Origin: Molossus alvarezi
Taxonomy: Eukaryota > Chordata > Mammalia > Chiroptera > Molossidae
Direction: 5' to 3'
Assembly (NCBI GenBank): GCA_037176705.1
Contig: CM073887.1
Coordinates: 24,803,501 to 24,867,500, forward strand
Length of the DNA: 64,000 nucleotides
In this document: piece by piece, positions 40,471-50,719 of the stretch
Layout: each line of letters begins with the position of its first letter
Position numbering within the stretch: the first letter of the stretch is position 1
Program-made: the position numbers and the translations under genes
The notes under the pieces: generated by a model
Seen by the model: the letters and a program-made list of their open reading frames with translations, nothing else
Told to the model about the DNA's origin: nothing
Databases searched by the model: none

Positions 40471-42574
40471 AGGGTGGAGGGGGGGGGCAGGAAGGTGAAC
40501 ACCCCTGGTTGGGCCTCCAGAACTGGGTCCTGATGATGTTCCTGATGAGAGGAAGAGCGTTCGGGGGCTCTGGTTGGAGGCAGGGTCCAGGGTTCGGGGC
40601 TGGACAGGGCGCAAGAGCTCACACCCAGGCGGAGGAGTCCCCGGCATCTGCGGTCTGCGGGGTGAAGAAGATGAGGGCTGGAGGCACCCGCGGGGCTCCT
40701 CGGCCTGTGGCTGGTGTGACGGCAACAGGAGTGATCCAGGCCTTGTGGGGAGGAGAAGAACCGTGGGGCTGAGACTGGACACCCCCACGGCTGGAAGTGA
40801 GGCGGCAGGGCCGGCGGGAGCAGAGTGGACTCAGCGGGGCCGCGCGCCAGGTAGGAGGAGGCCGAGCAGCGGGCGGGCAGGTGGGCAGGGGCTGCGGGAC
40901 CGGCAGATGAGGGAGCCGTCAACACCGTCTGTCAAGCGACTGTCGCTGGAGTCCTCCAGCCAAATGGAGCGGGCGGACGAAAGTCTAGGAGGTGGGTGTC
41001 AAGGGTCTTTATTCTGCCGAGCACGATGTGTGAGCGTATTTGTTAGTGTTTGGAACAGCGATGGATTGGAAATCCATTCTCTACAATGGGAAAATGTCCG
41101 AATTACAGTCCACACGCTGTTGGAATACTAGGAACCTCTAAAAATCGTTGCAGGGGTGACACAGGCAATGAAACCGTGGAAGAGGAAGTTACACACAGTG
41201 TGATCCCACACTGAATCTGGGGGATGCTCCACCTGGTGGGTGGGATTGGGAATGATCTTCATTTTCTTTTTTGTATCTTTATTTTTGTACTGTCTACTCT
41301 AAGCATGTGTTACTATCACCCCACCTCCCCACAAAAACTTTTAATTAAATCTTAAGGGAAAGTATATTTTATTTAACAATGGGGAGAAGTAAGTATGTTA
41401 AAAACAAATGCTAAAGTCCTAATAAAATTTTCATCATGCAATAAAAGGACATAATTTAAAGGCAAAGGCAAAGTGAAACTTTCGCGAAGCATTCCCTAAT
41501 AAAAATCCTATAAAATGAGGTATGTAGTAATTACTTGGGTTAGGATTAAACCCACATAAGAATGTCTTTAAATGCTCACATAACCAACCTACAAAATGCA
41601 AGGCAGTCTGATTACAATTAATCAAAATACTGGACATGTAGTATAAAAGTCACCTTTAAAATACAACTTTGTTAAAATACATATACTATAATATTTATGC
41701 AAACTCAAATGCACATTTAAAAATAATTATTTCTGTGTGACCCAGACATTTGAACAATTTAGTGCTCCTAACTGGAGTCCAGATAAGATGTCAGTAAATC
41801 ATAATGTATTTAGTATTTATGTGTGTAGAATGTATGTAGTATTTATAAAACACTTATTTTAGAAACTAAAAACAAACAAAAACTTTACCCAGTATCATTT
41901 CAAGTTCATTTCATCTGGCTTAATGTTTATTCATTCACAGTAGATGTAGAAATTATTTATAATGTTCTATAAACTGAAGGAAGGGACCAAGCCCTGTGAC
42001 ACTGGGATTGGACAGCCTGCCACACTGGAGTACAAAATGACCACTTGGCTGAAATTTCGTATTAAAAGCAATTTCTAACAAAAGGAGCAGGCAGTGTGGG
42101 GTTAGTCCAGATTCCCAAATGCGTCACGTAATCGAGATCAGTGCTACCGAAGAGAAACCAACCACTTGTTTGCTTTCCTTCTTTAATTAAAAAAAATTAT
42201 TAATTAGAATAATATGTCAAAGTCCAGAATTGATTTCGTCATAGTTGGGACGGGCTAGGTTACGCTGCAGGAACAAGTCGATCCCCAAATGGCCCAGGTG
42301 CCATTCCAGCTGTGCTCTGCTGTGGCTCTGCAATCCAGGCTGCTCGGCTCTTGTGACTTTGCCATCTCCACACGAGGTCTCCTGTTTGCCACCACAGAAG
42401 AAGGTGCCCGGAGGACTCAGCCCGCTTTTCTGTGCTTCCCTCCAGCGGCGAGGTGCGCATGTCACTTCTGCTCGTGGCCTGTTGTGGGGAACTAGCATGT
42501 GGTCCCGCTCAACGGGAAACAGAGACTTCCTCATGTCCAAAAAGAGAGCGGGACATTGCCGACCACAGCTAATG

Positions 42575-42844
42575 TGTTTTGTTTTGTTTTGTTTTGTTTT
42601 GTTTTGTTTTGTTTTTATCCTCACCTGAGGACATTCTTTAATATTTTGTTCAGATAGAGTGGGAGGGAGAGAGAGAATAAAAAACATCAACGTGAAAGAG
42701 ACACACTGAGCAGCCGCCACCCACACGACCCAACCAGGGCCGGGTACAAACTGCAACAGAGGTACGTGCCCTTAGCGGGAACCGAACCCGGCTCTCTCTG
42801 GACTGCAGGCCGTCACTCACTGCTGAGCCAAACCAGCCAGGGCG
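42575..42844 (-). mobile_element. Ves SINE with expanded GTTTT tail
   Basis: The T-rich tail is a (GTTTT)n array (about 42575-42615), then atcctcacctgaggacattc and gagccaaaccagccagggcg. Perfect duplication cacagctaatg at 42564 and 42845. Confidence 0.92.
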
Positions 42845-42936
42845 CACAGCTAATGCTTAACTACACATTTACAGTCTTGGAGAAAGTTTATTTTTCCTCC
42901 AGTTGGAGAGATGTTAGTGTTTAAACCCCAAGGCAG

Positions 42937-43108
42937 AATCCTGGTCGGGTAGGTCAATCAGTCCCGATACACCAAGGTTGCATGTTCAATCTCTGGTCAG
43001 GGTACATACAAGAAGCAACCAATGAATGCATAAATAAGTGGAACCACAAATCAATGTTTCTCTCTTTCTCTCTCCCTCTAAAGTAAAAATAATAATAAGA
43101 AAATAAAT
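42937..43108 (+). mobile_element. Bat tRNA-derived SINE, tRNA-Ile-like head type
   Basis: Same type as the copy at 39092: acaccaaggttgcatgttca and gcataaataagtggaaccac, with an AAT-rich tail. Duplication aacccc(c)aaggcag on both sides. Confidence 0.87.
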
Positions 43109-43510
43109 AACCCCCAAGGCAGCCAATAGGACTTGGGCTTCCATCTGGGAAAAAGGCCCTGGCATGCTACAAAAGTCTGGCTTGAAACCCACCATTTGGG
43201 CTGTGCCTTCGAAGTTCCTCAAAATCAAGGGCTGATTCCCTGTGGTACTCACCCCTCCAGGCTTCCGTCTACGGGGGGAACTAGATGCCCAGAATAGCTC
43301 CTGGGGTTCCCCTCCCTGCTGGGCAAATAGTGTGCTGCCTTTATTTCAGAAAGATAAAATGTAAGATCCCAGGCACAAAGACATGTCAACCTCTGAACAG
43401 CTATTCAAAAGCAGTTCGGCGGAGTCACTGGTATTCTTGAAACCTGCCTGGCTGTGCAAAGGAGTCCTTGCTGGACTAATTCGGAAGCAGCACTTTGAAA
43501 AATAGGTAGT

Positions 43511-43702
43511 CAGAGGTTCTCAGCCTGTGGGTCGCGACCACTTTGGGCGTCGAACGACCCTTTCACGGGGGTTGCCTAAGACATCACAGTAGCAAAACTA
43601 CAGTTATGGAGTGGCAACGAGAATAATTTTATGGTTGGGAGTCACCACAACATGAGGACCTAGATTGAACGGTGGCGGCATTAGGAGGGTTGAGAACCAC
43701 TG
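43511..43702 (+). mobile_element. SPIN-type nonautonomous hAT transposon, copy 1
   Basis: Terminal inverted repeats cagaggttctcagcct and aggttgagaaccactg (here gggttgagaaccactg). Internal blocks ggtcgcgaccactttgggcg, gtcgaacgaccctttcacgg and aattttatggttgggagtca match the SPIN / rodent URR1 family from memory. 192 bp, no coding capacity. No clear 8-bp duplication remains. Confidence 0.8.
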
Positions 43703-44208
43703 CCCTAAGGGGAAATGTTGGCTTCCGGGCAGGAAGGGAGTCTAATCAAGTTCTGCTGGGGTTGGAGTAAGTAGAGGCGGAGGCCATCTCGAAGCTCACG
43801 GTTTCATGCACTGGCTGGGACGAGAAAGGTGTTTAACCACCGTGGAATGTTGTCCTAACGGAGACAGCCTCTGGGCCTGGGAACACTGGGTGCTCGTAGA
43901 TGTACCAAGTGGGAGTAAATCAAGGCTGGGCCAGCCCAGGGCAGGAAGGGGATTTGAAGGGCAGGTTGAGAAACGGTTCAGAGAAAGGGGGCCGTCAGGA
44001 CCAGGCAGAGTGAGCTTGGCCGAGTGAGCTTGGCAGCGCAGGACTTGGCCATGGCCCTGAGGTTTTTGTCCTGTCCAACCAGAAATGTTCCTTAAGGGGA
44101 CACTGGGTTAGACCCACAGTAACCACCACCCTTTCCTCTCCCTCTCCCTGGTTTATCTCCTTCACTCCTGAGACTGGCTTTTATGTCCATCGAGGGCTCT
44201 TTCTCTGC

Positions 44209-44292
44209 CTCCTTTAATGTGCCCTGATCGGGAATTGAACTGGGACCTCTCAGTCCATGGGACGCTGCTCAATCCACTGAGCCACACCGGCC
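44209..44292 (-). mobile_element. tRNA-head-only SINE copy (tailless, 84 bp)
   Basis: Only the tRNA-like head of the Ves SINE is present (sense start ggccggtgtggctcagtgga, ending near gatcagggcacattaaagga). The body and A-tail are absent, yet a perfect 15-bp duplication gggctctttctctgc flanks it (44194-44208 and 44293-44307). The first four bases of the right copy may belong to the SINE. Confidence 0.8.
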
Positions 44293-44581
44293 GGGCTCTT
44301 TCTCTGCTTTCTAACTGAGAATACCTTATATTGTTCCTTTCACCTGTTGTAGAAAATATGGATAAACAAAAGGAAAAGAAAAGAATCATTGTAATCCTAC
44401 CACCCACAAGAAGCATTTTGGGGTGTTTCCTTCCAGACGTGTGAGTCAGTGTGTGTATTCACAGAAACAGAAACTTAGTTTTATAACGTGGCAGGGTTTA
44501 CTAGGAATGATTGACAAACATAACTGTATTCTGTTTGTTAATATTTTATTACCGTTTTGCTCCTATCATAAATGCTGTTGG

Positions 44582-44775
44582 TGCCCTGTCTGGTTTGGCT
44601 CAGCGGTTAGAGCATTGGCTTGCTGACCCATGGGTCGCGGGTTCGATTCCGGTCAAGGGCACGTACCTCGGTTGTGGTTCGTCCCTGGCCCTGGGGTTGT
44701 GCGGGAGGCAGCCAATCGATGTGTCCCTCTCACATCGATGTTTCTCTCTAAAAAAAGAAAATAATAATAATAAAA
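44582..44775 (+). mobile_element. Ves SINE
   Basis: Head gccctgtctggtttggctca with a clear B box (gggttcgattccgg), short body, AAT-rich tail. Duplication ataaatgct(g/a)ttg on both sides. Confidence 0.9.
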
Positions 44776-45299
44776 TAAATGCTATTGATGGTAGTTGACT
44801 CTTTGTGCTGTTTGGTCAGGTTTTCACATTAGGATGAAGATACCTTCATAAAATAAATCAGATGTTTTTCATCTTCTCCAAAGCTTGGAATTAAAGTGTC
44901 TTTTTTAGAGATAGTTCTCCAAAACGGGGAGGGGGTGCATACACACTATTCTGGAATTTCTTTTCTCACTTAAAATTCTGTGAAAAGCTAGACTTATTCC
45001 TAAGTGCCTATTAGACATTTTACTGGCATTTCACACTCCACATGTCAACACCAAACTTACTTCAAATCTACCCCTAACTCAGACCTATGCCTGTGTGTGT
45101 TGATTTATCACCTACTCATTCAACATCTTCAGAGCCCACAGTAGGGGCCCGCACACTTGACGGTTGGTAGGTCAGCGTGCTCTCTCTTTTCCTAACCCTC
45201 TTCACATTATTGGTCACTGAATCACTCATGCATTCAACAACTGTGTATTGTACCTGCCCTTACATGCCCTGTATGTAGCCTGTGCCTTCACTTTGCTCA

Positions 45300-45420
45300 T
45301 TCAAGAAAACTGAGCAGCTACTATGTGCCAGACTTTGGATTTTGCTCTGGGCACACGGAAGTGAACAAGATAGGTTGGTCTGCCATGGTGCTCATGTTCT
45401 AGAGGAAGGACGTACAACGT
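45300..45420. repeat. L2-like fragment
   Basis: Blocks gagcagctactatgtgccag and ctctgggcacacggaagtga resemble the L2 3' region. Confidence 0.5.
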
Positions 45421-45424
45421 CAGT

Positions 45425-45945
45425 CTATTGGTTCTTGAGTGCTGCGTAACAAATCACCCCCAAAGGTAGTGACTGCAAACAGCACTTATTATCTCAGTGT
45501 CTGCAGGTGAGGCATCAGGCACAGCCTAGCATGGGTCTTCTGCCTCCCGGTTTCTCACCTGGCTGCAGTTGAGGTGTTGGCTGGGACTGACGTCACCTCG
45601 AGGCCGGACAGGGGAGAATCTGCTTCAGGGTTTTTTCATGTGGTGAGCGGGATTACTTGCTGGCTGCCCTTGTTTCCTGGTCACAGGCAGCTCTCCATTA
45701 GGGCTTCTCACAGCATGTCCCTGCTCACTTCGAGGAAGCAAGGAGGACAGAGGCAGGGAGGGAGGAGGGAGGAGGAGACAAAGAGACAGAGAGACACGTA
45801 ATCTCAGAAGTGACATTGCATCACTTTGCTGTATTAAACACAAGCCCCTGAGTCCTGCCCATGCTCGAGGGGAGAGGTTCACACAACGGCATGAGTATCA
45901 GAAAGTGGGGGTCTTTGGGTGCCAGTTTAGAAGGCTGCCTACTCC
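45425..45945 (+). repeat. Old interspersed repeat, possibly MaLR-type LTR
   Basis: Blocks ttgagtgctgcgtaacaaat, acttattatctcagtgtctg, catgctcgaggggagagg and agaaggctgcc follow a common mammalian repeat consensus that I recall but cannot name with certainty. Confidence 0.4.
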
Positions 45946-46299
45946 AATCATCGGTAAACAAGACAGTTCCAGATCATTTGGTGTTAGGAAGGAAATAAAA
46001 TAGCGATAAAACAAAAAGCACCTGGGAGTAATGGGGAAGGAACTTCCGAGTGAGTGGCGAGGGAAGACCTCATGAGGAGGTAACAGGAAAGCAGAGACCC
46101 CAATGTCAAGAAAGAGCCCCTCTGCAAATACCCAGGCCTTCCACACAGAGGGAACAGAGAGTGCGAAGTGGGAGAGTGAGTTTGCATGTTTGAGGAAGAG
46201 ATTGGAGGCCAACAACATGGAACACAGTGAACGAGAGGGGAGTGGGTACCTGGGGAGGGGAGACTCTTGTAACAAATCAGATGAGGTAAATAGTATCTA

Positions 46300-46410
46300 T
46301 GTTCTGAAACAATGAGTAGCTTCCCTAAGATTACACAGCTTAGAAGTGACCTAATAGATCCAAGCACTGAACTTGGATCTATCTGATGCTAAAATCCCTG
46401 TTTTTGCCAC
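46300..46410 (-). repeat. MIR SINE (ancient)
   Basis: Reverse MIR blocks ccctaagattacacagctta and ctgaacttggatctatctga. Confidence 0.55.
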
Positions 46411-46719
46411 ACTAGTTAGTACCTTGTAGAATCCACTAGAAGGGAGTGATATTGGGTCATCAGACACCCCAGAGGCCCAGGACTGAGGAGTTGCCTTGAA
46501 CATGAAATTTTCAGAGCTAAAATCAGGACAGTCCTAGAAAACCAGGATAGTTGGTCACCAAGTTCTTTGATTTGACATCAAACCCAGGCTGAGGCAACAG
46601 CCAAGAGTCAACCAGGGGAAAGCTGGTGATTCAGATACTGTCTGAATAATAGTAATAATAATAAGCATAAGAATAGTGAGTGGTTTTAGTTTGCAAACTA
46701 GTTTTCACCTCTGCCATCT

Positions 46720-46870
46720 AATATAATCTTTTTTAACAGCCCCTTGCAAAGGTAGCATTCCCAAGAAACTGAGGCCCAGAAACACTGAGTGATGAACTCA
46801 AGACCACCCACCCAGTAAGGGTGGGGCCACAATTTCCTGCGGCTTTTCATTCTACTACCCTTGGTAATAA
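46720..46870 (-). repeat. MIR SINE (ancient)
   Basis: Reverse MIR blocks cccaagaaactgaggcccag and gatgaactcaagacc. Confidence 0.5.
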
Positions 46871-46989
46871 TGTCTTTGTGCAGCAGCTCACTGTTTGAAG
46901 ATACGAAACTCTTTGAAAAGAGTACCTTTGTTATTTAAGCTCTCACCCTGGTGACATGCCAATGGTAGATACAAAATTCAGCTGATTAA

Positions 46990-47219
46990 AAGAACATTAA
47001 AGAGGGTGAAAAGTACAGATTGGTAGTTACAGAAGAGTCACAGCATGGGGAATATAGTCAATAATATTATAATAACTATACGTGGTACCAGGTAGACACT
47101 GGAAATATCAGGGAACCACTTTGTAAAGTATATATTTGTCTAACCACTATGCCATACACCTGAAACAAACACAAAATAATATTGAATGTAAAAATAAAAT
47201 AAAATTTTCTAAAAAAGAA
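46990..47219 (+). repeat. L1 3' end fragment with A-rich tail
   Basis: Blocks cagattggtagttacagaag, gaatatagtcaataatatta, taaccactatgccatacacc and an A-rich end are the 3' terminus of a mid-age mammalian L1; 5' truncated. Confidence 0.75.
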
Positions 47220-47224
47220 AGACG

Positions 47225-47515
47225 CTGGGCTGTGGATTTAGATGTCTGGAGTTCAAATCCTGACTATGCTTCTTCTGAGCTTCTCTAGTCTCTCTAACCT
47301 CAGGTTGCCCAGCATCATTTTTGCCATCGGGATCTAAGAGACTTCTGCCCCTTGCGTGATGCTGTTCATGGTGTCCCTCTTGGAATCACTTGCTCAGTTT
47401 ACCTCTTCCCCAAAAGACTGAGCTTCTTGAGGGCAGGGACCATGACTTGTGTGCTGCTTACCCCAGCAACTAACACCATGCCTGACCAAAGGATCTGCTG
47501 AATAAACACGACTGA
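47225..47515 (+). repeat. MIR followed by L2 3' end
   Basis: MIR blocks (agttcaaatcctgactatgc) at 47225-47340, then an L2 3' end with gagcttcttgagggcaggga and ggatctgctgaataaacacg. Confidence 0.6.
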
Positions 47516-48049
47516 AAACATACATCTGGCACCTAGTAGCTGCTTGAAAGTTATTGTTCTTTTCCCGTCCTCCTTTTTCAACCCCTACCTCGCTAATTGG
47601 CTTCCTCAACAGATGGCACAGGGCAGTTTCGACACCCTAGGAAGTTCCGGTCCTCCTTGGCAGTCACTTTCATTTCCTAAAATTGCAGTAACTTCGAAAC
47701 GTTATGCAAAAGTGGGATTTCAGTGTGGCCATTCCCTGGCCAGGCGGGGGTGAAACAGTTATTTGGTACCAGTCCCTGGCACGGCTGTGTTGCCCAGTGA
47801 TGCAAGCTTGTGAAGTTGAAAAACACAACAGTTCCTTTTGTGTTTCTGTGAGTGCTGGGGGAACTTTCTCATTAGCATTGCCCCTCATTCTTAGAAAAGA
47901 CAGCAGTGTCCCTTTTCTTCCCAAAGCCAAGTCCCTGTCTCTCCTCCAAGAGAGTAATGAATACGTTATTGTTGGGCCTGCAGATTAGGCCTGGGGCCCT
48001 CCCTTGACAAAGAGGCCAGGCGCTTCCACACATAAAATATTCATGAAGG

Positions 48050-48255
48050 GGCCCTGGCTGGTTTGGCTCAGCGGTTGGAGCACTGGCACAAGGACCAATC
48101 AGTCTTGGGTTCGATCCAGTCAAGGGCACGTACCTCGGTTGCAGTTCATCCCCCAAGGCCCTTGTTGGGTCATGGGTGGGGGACAACCAGTCAATGTGGC
48201 TCTATCACATCGATGTTTCTCTCCGTGTCTCTCTCTCTCTCCCCCTCCCTCTCAG
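48050..48255 (+). mobile_element. Ves SINE
   Basis: Head gccctggctggtttggctca, body gcacgtacctcggttgcagt, pyrimidine-rich end. No A-tail; target duplication not clear. Confidence 0.85.
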
Positions 48256-48639
48256 TAGGCCAGAGACAAGACAGGTTTGGGATCTGATTATTCAAGTGGC
48301 AATAGTAATCTGGTCCTTTTCCGGGCAAATGGTTTAAGATTAGAAATGAATGCTGTTTAGGAAAAAGTGGGGGAAAATATTTACCCAGATGTCCGGCCCC
48401 ATCCCTATTGTTTAGTTTTCTCTCTGAATTTTTATTCTTTGCCAACGAACCTCTGCAATTTCATGTGTCTAAAAGTTCCTGTCCACTGACCTACAACTCC
48501 CCTTGCTCTCCTCATTCACCCCATCGTTACGTACCTTTGTCAACATACCGTTAGTACTCACGGGCCTGCTGTTTTTGCACATGTGTTGACAGGCAGCTTT
48601 GATTCTCCCTTGATTTTGTAAAATAAATACATTCATTCA

Positions 48640-48835
48640 TTGACTGCTTACCAACCAACTCAGGAGTAGCATTCACACATGCCAGGCACTCTCTGGGCCT
48701 CGTACGTGGTCCCTTGCCTGATGTCCACAACTACTCTATGAAGTTCATTTTACACAGAGGGTAACTTGGTCCAGATCATCCAGTTAGCAAGAGGGCCCAG
48801 AATCACTATTCATAACCAGTGTACCACACCGCCTC
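48640..48835 (-). repeat. MIR SINE (ancient)
   Basis: Reverse MIR blocks catgccaggcactctctggg, cacaactactctatgaagtt and cagttagcaagagggcccag. Confidence 0.55.
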
Positions 48836-49299
48836 TCTGTTTAACTTCATGTTGTCAGAAATGTTTTTGAATCACTTTTTGAAATAGCACTTCTCACAAT
48901 AAACAAGGTGCTATAGCATCCTAACGCTCTAAAAGCCAGTCCGGGCATTCGACAAACAGAGTTAAGGTAGGACTAGCCCTGGTGGTACCCAATGCATGCT
49001 CAAGGTTGGCAAGGTGCTATTCCTGCTGTTTCCTAGTTACTGGTGATGCTGTCACTAATCTTAGCAGATTCTGGAGCTTGGGGGTCGTGGCTGCTTGAAT
49101 CAGGATATAGGAAGGGGCAACTGTGAACAGAGGAAGTGACTGTGTGATATTCCTTTTCCCCAGGACAAATGTTTTCATTATTTTCACCTTGATTCAGTAA
49201 CAATTTGATTAGCCTAGCTGGTTCCACAGCAAACTAGAGATGGGACTAAGTTTCTATAGTTTAAATCCTAGGGCCTTTCTTACAAATAATAGGTAACAC

Positions 49300-49480
49300 T
49301 GAGCAATTACCAGGTTGTGGGTGCTATACTCTGGATAATAATTATTATCCCCATGTAATAGATGTGAAAATTGAGTCTTGTGAATTGCTCGGACATACAG
49401 CTAGCATGTGGAAGAGGCAAGATTTGAACCAAGTCGCTCTGACTGCAAACACTTATTCTCATGAGCCATGCTCTAGTGTT
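49300..49480 (-). repeat. MIR SINE (ancient)
   Basis: Reverse MIR blocks ttattatccccatgtaatag, gtgaaaattgagtcttgtga and gatttgaaccaagtcgctct. Confidence 0.6.
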
Positions 49481-50719
49481 CCCATAATGACATGGCAGAT
49501 GGGCACAGCTGGATTGTGCTGGGCTCTGGACATCAATCTCAGCTTGAATCCTTAGTACATAGGCCACAGTTGATGGCTGCCCTGTGTCAATCCAGAAGTG
49601 ATGTATGGCAGGGATTCAATGTGGCCCATAGTGCCAGCATAGTATATGTTTAAGGATCTATATTTTAGCGTGCTTGCAAAAAATAAATGAAAAGCTGCAA
49701 TGAGCCAGCAATGAAAATGATAATGATAACAATAACAATAGCTTACAATCAATGAGCTCTTTCAGTATTTCAAGCATTCTGTTAGGCACAGGATATGTAC
49801 AAACTCACATAAACAGGAAGGAAATGAACTGGTATTTGAGGTGTTCCATACTTGAGCCATTATTCAATCATCACTTGACTTCCTTCTTGGACTTAAAATA
49901 ATAAATGACACCATTTCAGGCAAAGGTTGTTTTTGCTTAAGACTCTCATACTTGTATGAGGCAATCATACTTGAATTGTGAAGTGCATTTTGGGCAACAT
50001 TTGTGTTAAAAAAAACTTGGCTGCAAATGGGTACACATACACAGGGATATACACACATACTATAAACAATTCAGCTTTTCTATTATTTGAGTGTTCGGTC
50101 ACATTCTCATTGAATAACAAGTCTAGCAAGATTATAAAGCTTGGGAAGTTGTCTATAAGGATCTGGTGAAATGCAAGGCAGTAGGTTTTGAAATCAGACA
50201 GATTGAGATCCCAGTCCCAACTATGTTACTTGCAAGTTCCTGAATCCTCTGAACCTCCTTGAATTTTTTTTCTTTTTTCTTTTATAATTTTATTTTTGTT
50301 ACAGATGTTTCTCCTTTTTTACCCCATTGACACCCTCCTCCCCATCCCCCCCGCCCCACCCCCAGCTTTGTTGTCCATGTCCATTGGTTATGCATACATG
50401 CATATAAGTTCTGTGGTTTATCTCTTCCCACCCCCCTCTACCCCCTCTTCTGAGGGTTGTCAGTGTGTACCCTATTTCCGTGTTTCTGCGTCTACCCTAT
50501 TCCTCAGACTGTTATATTCATTATATTCCATATATAAGTGAGCTCATGTGGTATTTGTCTTTTCTGCTTGGCTTGTTTCACTTAGGATAATACTTTCCAG
50601 GTCCTTCCATGTCGTCTCAAAGGATAAGAGATCTTTCTTTCTTACTGCTGCATAGTACTCCATTGTATATATGTACCACAGCTTTTTTATCCATTTGTCT
50701 ACTGATGGACACTTGGGCT

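Larger units (their letters stand above)
37706..50165. other. Intergenic region downstream of TMEM131L: no gene seen
   Basis: This 12.5-kb stretch contains only repeats and unassigned sequence. Unassigned parts over 300 bases: 40470-42230 (GC-rich until about 40,980, then AT-rich), 42236-42560 (perhaps an old LTR or DNA repeat), 43125-43500, 43705-44190, 44790-45290, 45950-46290 and 48260-48640. In human the next gene on this side is TLR2; no TLR2 sequence is recognised here. Confidence 0.55.

Noticed and set aside
40335..40925. 196-codon open frame on the - strand, with several overlapping long frames nearby
   Set aside because: It lies in GC-rich, L2-like sequence with frames open on both strands; composition is low-complexity Pro/Ser and nothing is recognised.
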